NCBI GenBank assembly: GCA_963703165.1 | Contig: OY969798.1 | Span: forward strand, 1,488,001-1,552,000 | From: JBQTKD01 sp963703165 | Lineage (GTDB): Bacteria > Actinomycetota > Actinomycetes > Sporichthyales > Sporichthyaceae | Length of the DNA: 64,000 nucleotides | Direction of reading: 5' to 3' | Shown here: in pieces, positions 35,096-43,661 of the stretch | How the letters are laid out: every line of letters begins with the position of its first letter | How positions within the stretch are numbered: the first letter of the stretch is position 1 | The notes under the pieces: model-generated | The model's database searches: none | What the model was told of the DNA's origin: nothing | Seen by the model: the letters and a program-made list of their open reading frames with translations, nothing else | Position numbers and translations under genes: made by a program

Positions 35096-36084
35096 CCCGT
35101 CGCTCCGTTTTCGAAGCGGACCACGAGGCCTTCCGGGACAGCGTGGCCCGCTTCCTCGCGGCCGAGGCGGTCCCGCACTACGAGGACTGGGACGCCAAGG
35201 GCGGGATCCCGGCTGCGTTCTGGGACTCAGCCCGCGAGTACGGGTTCGTCGGCCTGACCGAGGCCGACGACCCCCGCTTCGCCGCCGTCGCGCTCGAGGA
35301 GGCCATGGCGGCCGGGCTGCCCGCCGTCGCGCTGGCCCTGGCCGTGCACGACTCGTTCGCGCTCCCTCTCCTCGCCGGGCGCGAGACACCACGCATCGCG
35401 GCCGTCGTCGAGGGTCTGGTGGCCGATACCGACGGCGGGTGGGGGGTGAGCGGCACCGCCGGGACGGTACTCAACGGCATGGGCGCGGATCTTCTGGTCG
35501 TCGGCGCCGCAACTGACGATGGCTCAGTCTGGGCCTTCGTCGTCGACCCCGCCGCCGACGCGGTACACCGCTCCCCCGCCGAGCCGCTGCTCGGCCTGGA
35601 CGCCCTCGACGTGGCAGACCTCAGCTTCGACGCCGCGCGCGCCAAGCCGCTCGAGAACACGTCCTTCGAGATCGCACGCGCCGGATATCAGCTGGCGCTG
35701 GCGATCGCCGCGATGGCCGGCGCCCGCACGGCTCTGACGATGACCGTCGAGTACGTGAAGCAGCGCAAGGCCTTCGGTCGCCCGATCGCGGAGTTCGAGA
35801 ACACCCGCGTCGTGCTGGGTCAGTTGGGCGCCCGCATCACCGCCGTCGGCACCTTCGTCGACAGCGCCCTGACGTCCGGATCCGCACTGACCCCCGAGAT
35901 CGCCGCAGCCGCGAAACTCTGCGCCTGCGACCTGCTCGCCGAAGCCGTCGACACCGGCGTGCAGTTGCACGGCGGCTACGGCTACATGTGGGAGTACCCG
36001 ATCGCACGGGCCTACGCGGCGGCGCGTTTCTTCCGGGTCCATGGCAGTGGTGACGACCTGTTGTCTCGCTCCATTGGTCTGTAA
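35092..36084 (+). CDS. acyl-CoA dehydrogenase, short (330-aa) subunit
   Basis: 330 aa from TTG 35092, which overlaps the crotonase stop (TTGA). N-terminal helix HEAFRDSVARFLAAEAVPHYEDWD, then a shortened middle domain, VKQRKAFGRPIAEFENTRVVLGQ and LHGGYGYMWEYPIARAYAAARFFRVHG. The GSDL flavin-binding motif of the middle barrel is absent and the length is some 50 residues below normal. It looks like a partner subunit for the 374-aa dehydrogenase in the same operon rather than an independent enzyme. Last gene of the operon. Confidence 0.85.
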   Translation: MTRRSVFEADHEAFRDSVARFLAAEAVPHYEDWDAKGGIPAAFWDSAREYGFVGLTEADDPRFAAVALEEAMAAGLPAVALALAVHDSFALPLLAGRETPRIAAVVEGLVADTDGGWGVSGTAGTVLNGMGADLLVVGAATDDGSVWAFVVDPAADAVHRSPAEPLLGLDALDVADLSFDAARAKPLENTSFEIARAGYQLALAIAAMAGARTALTMTVEYVKQRKAFGRPIAEFENTRVVLGQLGARITAVGTFVDSALTSGSALTPEIAAAAKLCACDLLAEAVDTGVQLHGGYGYMWEYPIARAYAAARFFRVHGSGDDLLSRSIGL

Positions 36085-36114
36085 TTTTGACTTTAGCTTG
36101 ATAGTTATGTCATC

Positions 36115-36136
36115 TGTTCGAACATAGTATCGAACA
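36115..36136. promoter_or_regulatory. inverted repeat at the start of the DUF222/HNH gene (LexA-like?)
   Basis: TGTTCGA and TCGAACA are perfect 7-bp arms with an 8-bp spacer; the right arm ends one base before the GTG start. The motif shares CGAAC/GTTCG with actinobacterial SOS boxes, but spacing differs from CGAAC-N4-GTTCG. The gene has no Shine-Dalgarno. Confidence 0.4.
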
Positions 36137-36137
36137 C

Positions 36138-37982
36138 GTGACTATTCCTCAGCCCTGGCCGTCCGGGCTGGATACCGTGCCGCCGTTGCCGGATCTGGCT
36201 GCTGCGTTGGCTGCTGTCGACCCGCGGTCGGTGTGCGGTTACGACACGGTGAGCGGGATGCGGGCCGCCCGGCGGCTGAAGAACGCGGCATCGGCGGCGG
36301 AGTTCGCGTGGGTCGTGGAGGTCGCGACCCGCCGGCGGGGCGGGGTGTCGACCGTGTCGCGGTTGCAGATCCCGCACGAGCACGCCGTCGATGAGGTCCG
36401 CGCCGGGCTGGGCCTGTCGGTCACGGGCGCGGGCAAGCTGCTCGCAGCGGCCTGGGACGCCATCAAGCGGCTGCCCGAGATCCACGCGGCGATGGCCGCC
36501 GGTGGCCTGGACCAGGAGCGGGCCGCGGCGCTGGCGGACTGGACCGGTGAGCTCTCCGAGGAGCACGCCCACGCGGTGTGCGCCGAACTGCTCCCCCGCG
36601 CCGTCCTCGACGCCGAGGAACAGTTGCCCACGCATCTGCTGATCAAGGAGATCGCGACGATCGCGATCGCCCTGGACCCGACCTGGGCCGAACGTCGCTA
36701 CAAAGAATCCCTGCGCCGGCGCAAGGTGATCGGACGGATGAACCCCGACGGCACCGCGGACCTGACCGGGCAGCAACTCGAACCGCACCGCGTCGCCGCC
36801 GCCTGCGGACGCCTCAACGAACTCGCCCGCGCAGCCAAACGCGACGGCGACCCACGCCCGATCGACCACCTGCGCGCCGACCTCTACGTCGGCATGCTCG
36901 ACGGCACCTACGAAGGCCTCACCGACACCGAGATCTTCGCCGCCCTCGCAGCCACCCGCCCCGGCTCACCCGCCCCGGACGCACCCGCCCCCGCACCGAA
37001 TCCGGCCGCCGGGAAGGAACTCGTGCGGTGGGTCGGCGCCGAGGCGACGACACCGCCGGCTACCTCGTCGTATCCCGTGGGGCGTACGGCTGAGTCGCCG
37101 ATGGCCGGTGTGCAGATGCGGATCCGGATGACCACCCTGCTCGGCCTGGATCGCGCCCCCGCGGAGATCGCCGGCTGGGCACCGATCCACGCCGACTACG
37201 CGCTGGACCTCATGGGCCTGATGAGCGCAGCACAGTGGCGCTACGCCCTGACCGACGACGACGGGCACCTCATCGGGTCCGGGCTGATCTTCACCCGCCC
37301 CCAAGGCTGGGGCCGCCGCAGGATCCGTCACCGGGGCGTTGTGGACATCCTGGTCCCTGCCTCCCTGCTCCGCGATCTGATCGTCGGGCCGCTCAACGGC
37401 ATCGAACTCGTCGACCCGGACCAGTTCCGCACCTGGCACCCGGTACTGATGGCCCTGGCCGACCGGATGCGCAACCCCAAGGCGCTGCCCGACGACAGCA
37501 ACAAACGCATGCCCGGACACGGCCTACGTCGCGCCATCGAACTGGACAAGCCCCGCTGCATCGGCGTCGGCTGCGGACGCCCCTCCCGCCGCTGCGAGAT
37601 CGACCACCGCCACGACCACGCCCGAGGCGGGCGCACCGTCGATCCCAACCTCGCCCCCGCCTGCGGACGCGACCACGGCCTGAAGACCAAAGGCGGCTGG
37701 ACCCTGCACACCTGGACCAACAAGGGCTACCGCTGGTGCACCCCACTCGGGCGCCACTACATCGTCTCGGTCCCCCCGGTCATCGCGAGAATGCCCGCCG
37801 CCAGGCCCGACTTCTGGATCGAGGACCACAACAACCGCCCCGACCCCAAAGCCCACGTCGACCACGAAGGCATCCCCTGGCAGGCCTCCCAGCTCTGGCG
37901 CCCCGTCGGCCCTCATCCCCCACCGACAGTGGACATCGTCTACACGTCTCGATCCCGCTACGACGAAGCACCGCCGTTCTGA
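36138..37982 (+). CDS. DUF222 / HNH endonuclease domain protein (13E12-like family)
   Basis: 614 aa from GTG 36138. A long helical DUF222 region fills the first about 450 residues and a C-terminal HNH module follows: RCEIDHRHDHARGGRTVDPN then CGRDHGLKT, with cysteines CIGVGCGRPSRRC upstream that could bind zinc. Such genes occur in many near-identical copies in actinobacteria, and mycobacterial 13E12-type copies are often damage-inducible. Function unknown; some behave like mobile intron-like endonucleases. The codon usage looks like the surroundings. A 16-bp terminator stem follows. Confidence 0.85.
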   Translation: MTIPQPWPSGLDTVPPLPDLAAALAAVDPRSVCGYDTVSGMRAARRLKNAASAAEFAWVVEVATRRRGGVSTVSRLQIPHEHAVDEVRAGLGLSVTGAGKLLAAAWDAIKRLPEIHAAMAAGGLDQERAAALADWTGELSEEHAHAVCAELLPRAVLDAEEQLPTHLLIKEIATIAIALDPTWAERRYKESLRRRKVIGRMNPDGTADLTGQQLEPHRVAAACGRLNELARAAKRDGDPRPIDHLRADLYVGMLDGTYEGLTDTEIFAALAATRPGSPAPDAPAPAPNPAAGKELVRWVGAEATTPPATSSYPVGRTAESPMAGVQMRIRMTTLLGLDRAPAEIAGWAPIHADYALDLMGLMSAAQWRYALTDDDGHLIGSGLIFTRPQGWGRRRIRHRGVVDILVPASLLRDLIVGPLNGIELVDPDQFRTWHPVLMALADRMRNPKALPDDSNKRMPGHGLRRAIELDKPRCIGVGCGRPSRRCEIDHRHDHARGGRTVDPNLAPACGRDHGLKTKGGWTLHTWTNKGYRWCTPLGRHYIVSVPPVIARMPAARPDFWIEDHNNRPDPKAHVDHEGIPWQASQLWRPVGPHPPPTVDIVYTSRSRYDEAPPF

Positions 37983-38003
37983 GCTACCGACCACCCGGTC
38001 GGC

Positions 38004-38041
38004 AATGAGCCCTGCCCGCAACCACGCGGGCAGGGCTCATT
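38004..38041 (+). terminator. terminator hairpin after the HNH gene
   Basis: A perfect 16-bp stem (38004-38019 with 38026-38041) closes a 6-nt loop. No U-tract follows, so termination efficiency is uncertain. Confidence 0.65.
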
Positions 38042-38081
38042 GGCGTCCCGCACTCGACGCAGGTCGGCTCGACTGAGGATC

Positions 38082-38642
38082 ATGGCGCTCATGAAGGCCG
38101 ATCGCATCCGCGCCCGTCTGGACGAAGCGACACGTGAGCAGCTTCTGGTCCGGCTGTCGCGCTCCATCAAGGACAGCGACCAGCTCGACGGGTTCGTCGT
38201 GGGCCACGGATCGGAGTGGCTGCTGCTGGCGCTCGTGGGCACAGGGATCGAGTTCGACGGCCACGTCGCGGTGCGCCTCGGCGACCTCTCGAAAGTGGAG
38301 CTTCGGCGCGACAGCTTTGCCCGCCAGGTCCTGGCTGCCCGTGGTCAGTGGCCCCCGGCTTCCGCCGAGGTGGACCTCGACACCGCCGAGGGGTTGGTCC
38401 GTTCCGCTGCTGATCTCCAACCGCTGGTGACCCTGCACATCGAGGCCATCGATCCGGACGTGTGCTTCATCGGTCGTCCAGTCCGCTTCACCAAGCGGTC
38501 GGTGCGTCTCCTGGAGATCACGCCGAGGGCCGTATGGGAAGCCCAGCCCACCAAGTGTCGGTTCCGTGTCATCACGCGAGTGGACTTCGGCAGCGGCTAC
38601 GAGGATGCGCTCGCCATGATCGGTGGAGCACCGCCCGCCTGA
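38082..38642 (+). CDS. hypothetical protein (186 aa)
   Basis: 186 aa from ATG 38082 (GAGG 4 nt upstream); ATG 38091 is an alternative. The product starts MALMKADRIRARLDEATREQ, then DGFVVGHGSEWLLLALVGTG and GHVAVRLGDLSKVELRRDSF, alternating strands and helices of a small soluble protein with no signal peptide or membrane segment. No family recognised and no motif that hints at an activity. Isolated between a terminator and a convergent gene. Confidence 0.55.
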   Translation: MALMKADRIRARLDEATREQLLVRLSRSIKDSDQLDGFVVGHGSEWLLLALVGTGIEFDGHVAVRLGDLSKVELRRDSFARQVLAARGQWPPASAEVDLDTAEGLVRSAADLQPLVTLHIEAIDPDVCFIGRPVRFTKRSVRLLEITPRAVWEAQPTKCRFRVITRVDFGSGYEDALAMIGGAPPA

Positions 38643-38726
38643 TTCGCCAGATTGGCGCGATGACGGCTGCCGCCCAATCCACGACCCTCAAGGTGCGCTT
38701 GCTCGACGGCCGCGGGTAGGGCTGCG

Positions 38727-39161
38727 TCAGCCGGCGCCGCCCTGTCGGCCGGCCTCCACGCAGGCGGCGGTGTCCCAGTAGCTGATCTTGATATCGATGA
38801 CGTGGTTGTCGTGGAAGACCAGCCACTCCATGGCGCGCATGGTGATGGGCTTGGCGGCTCCTGGGGCGAGCCATTCGAACTCGGCCTCGACGACGATGCT
38901 GTCGCCGGCGTCGGCGACGCGGACCACGCGGATCGACTCCGGCAGAACCATCGGGGTCTTGGTCCGGAGCAGCGCCGTGACCAAGCCCTTGATCGTGTGG
39001 CGCCCGGAGTGCACTCCCCCGTAAGGAAGCGAATTTGGCAGGCGCATCACGGCCTCGACGGCGAAGCCGTCCTCGATCACAGCAGCGAGTTTGTCGACGT
39101 CGCGCGCCGGGATCGCCGAGTAGAAGTCCTCGACGATCTGCCGGTTTCTGCTCAGTTCCAC
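38727..39161 (-). CDS. NTF2-like / SnoaL-type small protein
   Basis: 144 aa. GTG 39161 shares one base with the stop of the upstream monooxygenase gene (TAGTG). The cone-shaped NTF2 fold is suggested by VEDFYSAIPARDVDKLAAVI at the start, alternating strands and WLVFHDNHVIDIKISYWD at the end. Members include ketosteroid isomerase, polyketide cyclases and limonene-epoxide hydrolase, and often act on cyclic ketones or epoxides. The catalytic residues cannot be assigned with confidence. Its coupling to a Baeyer-Villiger monooxygenase suggests an isomerisation or hydrolysis of that enzyme's substrate or product. Confidence 0.8.
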   Translation of the reverse strand: MELSRNRQIVEDFYSAIPARDVDKLAAVIEDGFAVEAVMRLPNSLPYGGVHSGRHTIKGLVTALLRTKTPMVLPESIRVVRVADAGDSIVVEAEFEWLAPGAAKPITMRAMEWLVFHDNHVIDIKISYWDTAACVEAGRQGGAG

Positions 39162-40792
39162 TAGACGGTGGCGGGCTGACCCTCGAGGACGAAGCCCTCG
39201 TAGTCGTTGGCCGCGACCTCGGCGAGCTTCGCCGCGTAGCCGACGACCATGTCGAGGTTCGACACGAACACGCGCGGCTTGCCAGGGATGTTGGCGCCCA
39301 TGTAGGTGGTGTCGGCCTGCGGGAAGAGGGTGGCGTTGATGACCGCGTTGTTGTGTTCCACCCAGGCGTCCTCGGCCTCGAGCGTGGGCTCGATCAGGCG
39401 TGCCCCGCGCTCGTTCATGTGGGCGATGATCCCGGCGAAGAAGCTGACGTGCTCCTCGATCGAGACCGGCATGTTCGACAGCACGTTGGGGCTCTGCGGG
39501 CCGGTGCACATCAGCAGGTTCGGGAATCCGACGGCACTCATGCCGAGGTAGGTCCGCGGGCCATCGGCCCACTTGTCCTTGAGCTTCGCTCCGCCGCGAC
39601 CGCGGATGTCGATGCGGTTCAACGTGCCGGTGGTCGAGTCGAACCCGGTGGCGTAGACGATCACGTCGAGCTCGTACTCCGAGCCGTCGACGAGCTTGAC
39701 GCCCGTGGGAGTGATCTCCGCGATCGGGTTGCTCTTCACATCGATGAGGTGCACGTGGGGCTCGTTGAAGGTCTCAAAGTACCCGGAGTCCAACGGGATG
39801 CGCTTGACGCCGTACTGGATGCCCTTGGGAGTGAGCAGGTCAGCGACATCCGGGTCGTGCACCTTCTCCTTGATCCGGTCAGCGAGGAACTTCCCGATGC
39901 GGAGGTTCTTCTCGGCATCGATGAGCGGCTCGACCCAGGTGGAGAGCATGAAACCGAGCCCACCCCTGTTCCACCACTCCCAGAGGACCTCGTCGATCTC
40001 CTCGTCGGTGCATTCGGCCATCGGCTTCGGGTGGAAGGTGAAGGGCATGCCGAACGCGGAGTTCTTCGTGCGCGCCAGGATGCCGTCGTAGTCCTGCTTG
40101 CGGGCCGCGGCGACGTCGGCCGGCACCGGTCCGTGGTTGGCCGGGACGATGTAGTTCGCGGTGCGCTGAAAGACCGTCAGATCGGCAGCATCCTTGGCGA
40201 TGATCGGGATCGCCTGCACAGCCGTGGCGCCGGTGCCGATGATGCCGACCCGCTTGCCGGCGAGGTCGACGTCGTGATGCGGCCATTTACCCGTGTAGTA
40301 GATCTCGCCGTTGAAGGACTCCCGGCCCGGGAACGGCGGGGTGTTCCACGCGGACAGGCAGCCCACTCCGGTGATCACGTACCGCGCGGTGACCGTCTCG
40401 CCGGTAGCCGTGGTCACCGACCACAGTGACGCGTCCTCGTCGAAGTGCGCTCCGGAGACCATGGTGTTGAAGCTGATGTCGCGGTTCAGGTCGAAGCGCT
40501 CCGCGACGTGCTCGAGGTAGCTGCGCACCTCGTAATGCCGCGGGTAGCGCTCGCTCCAGTCCCACTCCTGCCACAGCTTCTCGTCGAACAGGTAGCCGTA
40601 GATGTAGGCCTCGCTGTCGCAGCGCGCACCCGGGTAGCGATTCCAGTACCAGGTGCCGCCCACCCCGCCGCCGGCCTCGAAGACTCGGACGTTCAGGCCC
40701 ATCTCGTTGCGCAGCTTGTGCAGCGCGTAGATCCCCGAGAACCCTGCGCCGATGACGACGACGTCCAGGTCGGGAGTGGACAGCTGGGACAT
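39161..40792 (-). CDS. type I Baeyer-Villiger monooxygenase (cyclohexanone monooxygenase-like)
   Basis: 543 aa, the usual length of cyclohexanone monooxygenase. FAD motif GAGFSG (15-20), GGTWYWNRYPGARCDSEAYI, fingerprint FNGEIYYTGKWPH (about 160-172), NADPH site GTGATA (187-192) and the VYATGFDS segment. Converts a ketone to an ester or lactone with NADPH and O2. In an operon with the NTF2-like gene. A second Baeyer-Villiger enzyme in the window (23869-25848) is of a different subtype. Confidence 0.9.
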   Translation of the reverse strand: MSQLSTPDLDVVVIGAGFSGIYALHKLRNEMGLNVRVFEAGGGVGGTWYWNRYPGARCDSEAYIYGYLFDEKLWQEWDWSERYPRHYEVRSYLEHVAERFDLNRDISFNTMVSGAHFDEDASLWSVTTATGETVTARYVITGVGCLSAWNTPPFPGRESFNGEIYYTGKWPHHDVDLAGKRVGIIGTGATAVQAIPIIAKDAADLTVFQRTANYIVPANHGPVPADVAAARKQDYDGILARTKNSAFGMPFTFHPKPMAECTDEEIDEVLWEWWNRGGLGFMLSTWVEPLIDAEKNLRIGKFLADRIKEKVHDPDVADLLTPKGIQYGVKRIPLDSGYFETFNEPHVHLIDVKSNPIAEITPTGVKLVDGSEYELDVIVYATGFDSTTGTLNRIDIRGRGGAKLKDKWADGPRTYLGMSAVGFPNLLMCTGPQSPNVLSNMPVSIEEHVSFFAGIIAHMNERGARLIEPTLEAEDAWVEHNNAVINATLFPQADTTYMGANIPGKPRVFVSNLDMVVGYAAKLAEVAANDYEGFVLEGQPATV

Positions 40793-40892
40793 TCCGCACC
40801 TCCAGTTGACCCACGACGGTGTGGGTGCGCTGTGGGCGCGACGCTACCCTCCGGCCGCACGCAGGCGATACGCGGATAGCGACACAACGGCA

Positions 40893-40929
40893 ACGTCGGC
40901 GAGCACCACGGCAGTGTGCTCGCCGACGT
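40893..40929 (-). terminator. terminator hairpin after the luciferase-like gene
   Basis: A perfect 14-bp stem (40893-40906 with 40916-40929) with a 9-nt loop begins 13 nt after the stop of the minus-strand gene. The 3' tail is only mildly U-rich. Confidence 0.6.
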
Positions 40930-40942
40930 CATCGGCCTGTAC

Positions 40943-42190
40943 CTAGCGAACTGCGGGGAGCACCTTCTCGGCGAAGAGCTCCAGCTGGCGCTTCTGGACG
41001 TCCAGCGGCATGGTGCCCTGCTGGAAGAACTGCCAGACCATCCAGTCCAGCGCGCCCTCTTCCTCGCCGGGGCCGGCGTGGCAGGTGTTGAGCTCCTCCA
41101 TCTGGCGACGCACGTCGTCGACGGTGCCGCACAGCAGCTGGCGAACCTCGATCAACCGCTTCGCCAGCTCCGCCTCGTCCTTGAACGACACCGGCTTGTC
41201 GGGTGCGTCGTCGGCGGTGCGGAACATCTCGGCGAAGCCGAACTTGTTGAAGTAGTTGTGCCACTCGTAGGCCGCGGTGTGCACGGCCATCTCGAAGGCT
41301 TCCTCGCGGGTGTCGCCGATGCACACCGAGCGGGTCGCGCCGAACTTCTCACCGAGCTTGAGGTCATGGCCCTGTTCCTTGGCGGCCTCGCGGTAGGCCA
41401 TGGCGTGGGCCCGGAAGGCCTGCGGCCGACCCTCGGTGGCGATGCAGGAGAAGCCGCGCTTCGCGGCGGCAATCATGGACGCCGGGGACACCGTGTACGG
41501 CACCCAGATCGGCGGATAGGGGCGCTGATACGGCGGCGGAGTCACGCCGATCTTGCGGACCACACCCTCGGCGTCGACCTCGTCCTCGGAGCCGAAGTCC
41601 CGGGTCCAGCTGATGCCGCCGAAGCCCTTGATGCCCTCGTCGTACGGGAACGGCACCTGGTAGTGCTTGCCGTTGTGGTCCCAGGAGTCCTCGGTCCACG
41701 CTTTGAGAATGATGTCGATGTTCTCGTTGTAGACCTCGCGGTTGCGCACGTCGGAGTCCGCGTCGACCAGGGACGTCGAGCCGCCCTGGGACAGGATCTG
41801 GATCCAACGCTTCTGGTAGCCACGGGCGAACGTGGCGCCGACGCGACCCTTGGTCAGCTGGTCCAACAGCGCGATGCTCTCGGCGATCCGGATCGGGTCG
41901 CCCGCTGTCGGCACGATGGACATCGGATAGAAGTGGATGTTCTTCGTCCGCACCGCCAGATCGGCGTAGAGGGTGATCGGGTCGGGCATGACCTCGCCAC
42001 CCTCGGAGTGCAGGTGATGCTCCGTGGTGGAGAAGGCGTCATAGCCGAGTTCGTCGGCAAGGATCGCGATCGCCCGGACCTCTTCGAGCATCATCTGGTA
42101 GCGCTCGGTGTTGCGCCCGATCGGACGCAGGTCGCGCCGCTCGGTGAGCGTCGCCGGGATCGTCGGCATCGCGAACACGCTGACCTTCAT
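40943..42190 (-). CDS. luciferase-like (LLM class) flavin-dependent monooxygenase
   Basis: 415 aa, bacterial-luciferase TIM barrel: ADELGYDAFSTTEHHLHSEG, LAVRTKNIHFYPMSIV, RIAESIALLDQLTKGRVGATFARGY and PPIWVPYTVSPASMIAAAKRGF. Such enzymes use reduced FMN from a separate reductase; type II Baeyer-Villiger monooxygenases of camphor degraders belong here, as do alkane and sulfonate oxygenases. ATG with AGGAG about 10 nt upstream. Divergent from the P450 gene. The flavin reductase at 17543-18082 is the only obvious partner in the window. Substrate unknown. Confidence 0.85.
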   Translation of the reverse strand: MKVSVFAMPTIPATLTERRDLRPIGRNTERYQMMLEEVRAIAILADELGYDAFSTTEHHLHSEGGEVMPDPITLYADLAVRTKNIHFYPMSIVPTAGDPIRIAESIALLDQLTKGRVGATFARGYQKRWIQILSQGGSTSLVDADSDVRNREVYNENIDIILKAWTEDSWDHNGKHYQVPFPYDEGIKGFGGISWTRDFGSEDEVDAEGVVRKIGVTPPPYQRPYPPIWVPYTVSPASMIAAAKRGFSCIATEGRPQAFRAHAMAYREAAKEQGHDLKLGEKFGATRSVCIGDTREEAFEMAVHTAAYEWHNYFNKFGFAEMFRTADDAPDKPVSFKDEAELAKRLIEVRQLLCGTVDDVRRQMEELNTCHAGPGEEEGALDWMVWQFFQQGTMPLDVQKRQLELFAEKVLPAVR

Positions 42191-42285
42191 GCCGCCCCAC
42201 TCCTGTCACCTATTTTCGAGCCGTGCTGTCGCACATATCTAACGCCGTCGCGCCGCGTCCGTCCAGAGGCGACACCGCCTCACCC

Positions 42286-42315
42286 TTGACTGTGTTCTGG
42301 GCCCATCCATAAATT
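42286..42315 (+). promoter_or_regulatory. promoter of the cytochrome P450 gene
   Basis: TTGACT (42286-42291), 18-nt spacer, TAAATT (42310-42315), about 40 nt before the ATG. A GTCGCA half-site (42229-42234) of the TGCGAC operator family lies further upstream, towards the divergent gene. Confidence 0.55.
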
Positions 42316-42362
42316 GAGACTCCCAGGCCCAATATTCTCGCTTCGCCCCGAGAGGGACAACG

Positions 42363-43661
42363 ATGTCCGCTGACGCTCAAGCCGCCCCCGAAGGTCTCAC
42401 CCCGCTCAACCCAGAGGTCCAGCGGTGCCCGTACGACTGGTACCAGGCCATGCACTCCTCGGGAGACGGCGCGTTCGACGCAGGCCCCCTCGGTTACGTC
42501 GTCACCGGTCACGCCGAGATCCAGGCGATCACCTTCAACACGACCGGCTTCTCCTCGGAGTTCTACGGCCCGGACGGTCCGCAGCTCGCCGGCGTCAGCC
42601 CTGAGCCGTGGTCGACGGAGGTTCAGGAGTTCTGGGCGACGATCCCCAAGCTGAAGAACGCGCTGTTCTCGTGCGACCCGCCGACCCAGACGCGGCAGAA
42701 GGCCATCGCGAACAAGTCGATGAACATCAGCCGGGTCCGCGCGATGGAGCCGACGATCCGCGCCGAGGCCAACGCGCTGATCGACGCGGTCATCGACTCC
42801 GGTCGCGCGAACTTCTTCGACGCCTACGCGTCACCCCTGCCGGTGATCATGATCGCCACGATGCTCGGCATGGACGGTGACCGTCTGCTCTTCAAGAAGT
42901 GGAGCGACCACATCGCCGACGGATACCTCGCACCGATGAACAACGAGCAGCGCATGGAGGTGCTGCGCTCGGCGAAGGACTTCATGGAGGACCTGCTCCC
43001 CCGCATCGCGTCCCGCCGCGAGAACCCGACCGACGACCTGCTCTCGGCGCTGGTGAACTCCACCATCGACGAGGAGGACGAGGCCAAGTTCGGCGAGATG
43101 GCCGGCCCCCGTCACCTGACCGACGGCGAACTCCTCTGCGCCGTCTCGCAGCTCCTGCCCGCCGGCAACCACACCACGACCAACCTGATCGCGAACCTGC
43201 TGATCGACCTCATCGAGAACCCCGACGCAATGGCGGAACTGCGGGCCAACCCGGACCTGATCCCCGTGGCGATCGACGAGTCGCTCCGCAAGGACTCCCC
43301 GCTGCGGGCGACCTACCGCGTGTGCACGGCGGACGCCGAGGTCGGCGGGACCAAGATCCCCGCGGGCACGCTGGTGCCGATGATGTGGGGCGGCGCGGGC
43401 CACGACCCCGAGGTCTTCCCGGACCCGCAGAAGTTCGACATCCACCGCCCGAACGTGAAGAAGCACCTCGCCTGGGGCCACGGCCCGCACGTCTGCGTCG
43501 GCATGCCACTGGCCCGCGCCGTCTCCCGGATCTCCTTCGAGATCCTGCTCGAGCGGATGGACAACATCCGCTTCGCCGACGGCATCAAGCCGACCCGCGC
43601 GGCCCAGTTCCCGTTCTCCGCGTACGAAGGTCTTGAGATCGAGTTCGACCGGATCGGCTGA
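42363..43661 (+). CDS. cytochrome P450
   Basis: 432 aa, ATG 42363 with GAGAGGG upstream. The heme-binding loop is AWGHGPHVCVGMPLAR with thiolate C378, and the ExxR motif is ESLR (306-309). In the I-helix the usual (A/G)Gx(D/E)TT reads AGNHTTT (267-273), so the conserved acid is replaced by His, which can alter proton delivery. It needs a ferredoxin and a reductase, neither of which is seen nearby. Likely hydroxylates a hydrophobic substrate as the first step of catabolism. Lies between the luciferase-like gene and the importer operon. Confidence 0.92.
   Translation: MSADAQAAPEGLTPLNPEVQRCPYDWYQAMHSSGDGAFDAGPLGYVVTGHAEIQAITFNTTGFSSEFYGPDGPQLAGVSPEPWSTEVQEFWATIPKLKNALFSCDPPTQTRQKAIANKSMNISRVRAMEPTIRAEANALIDAVIDSGRANFFDAYASPLPVIMIATMLGMDGDRLLFKKWSDHIADGYLAPMNNEQRMEVLRSAKDFMEDLLPRIASRRENPTDDLLSALVNSTIDEEDEAKFGEMAGPRHLTDGELLCAVSQLLPAGNHTTTNLIANLLIDLIENPDAMAELRANPDLIPVAIDESLRKDSPLRATYRVCTADAEVGGTKIPAGTLVPMMWGGAGHDPEVFPDPQKFDIHRPNVKKHLAWGHGPHVCVGMPLARAVSRISFEILLERMDNIRFADGIKPTRAAQFPFSAYEGLEIEFDRIG

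Noticed and set aside
40893..40929. Small RNA or attenuator after the luciferase-like gene
   Set aside because: The hairpin position immediately after the stop codon fits a terminator better; no promoter is evident.
42225..42240. Fourth complete TGCGAC operator between the luciferase-like and P450 genes
   Set aside because: Only the GTCGCA half is present; the other arm does not match, so it is listed as a half-site only.
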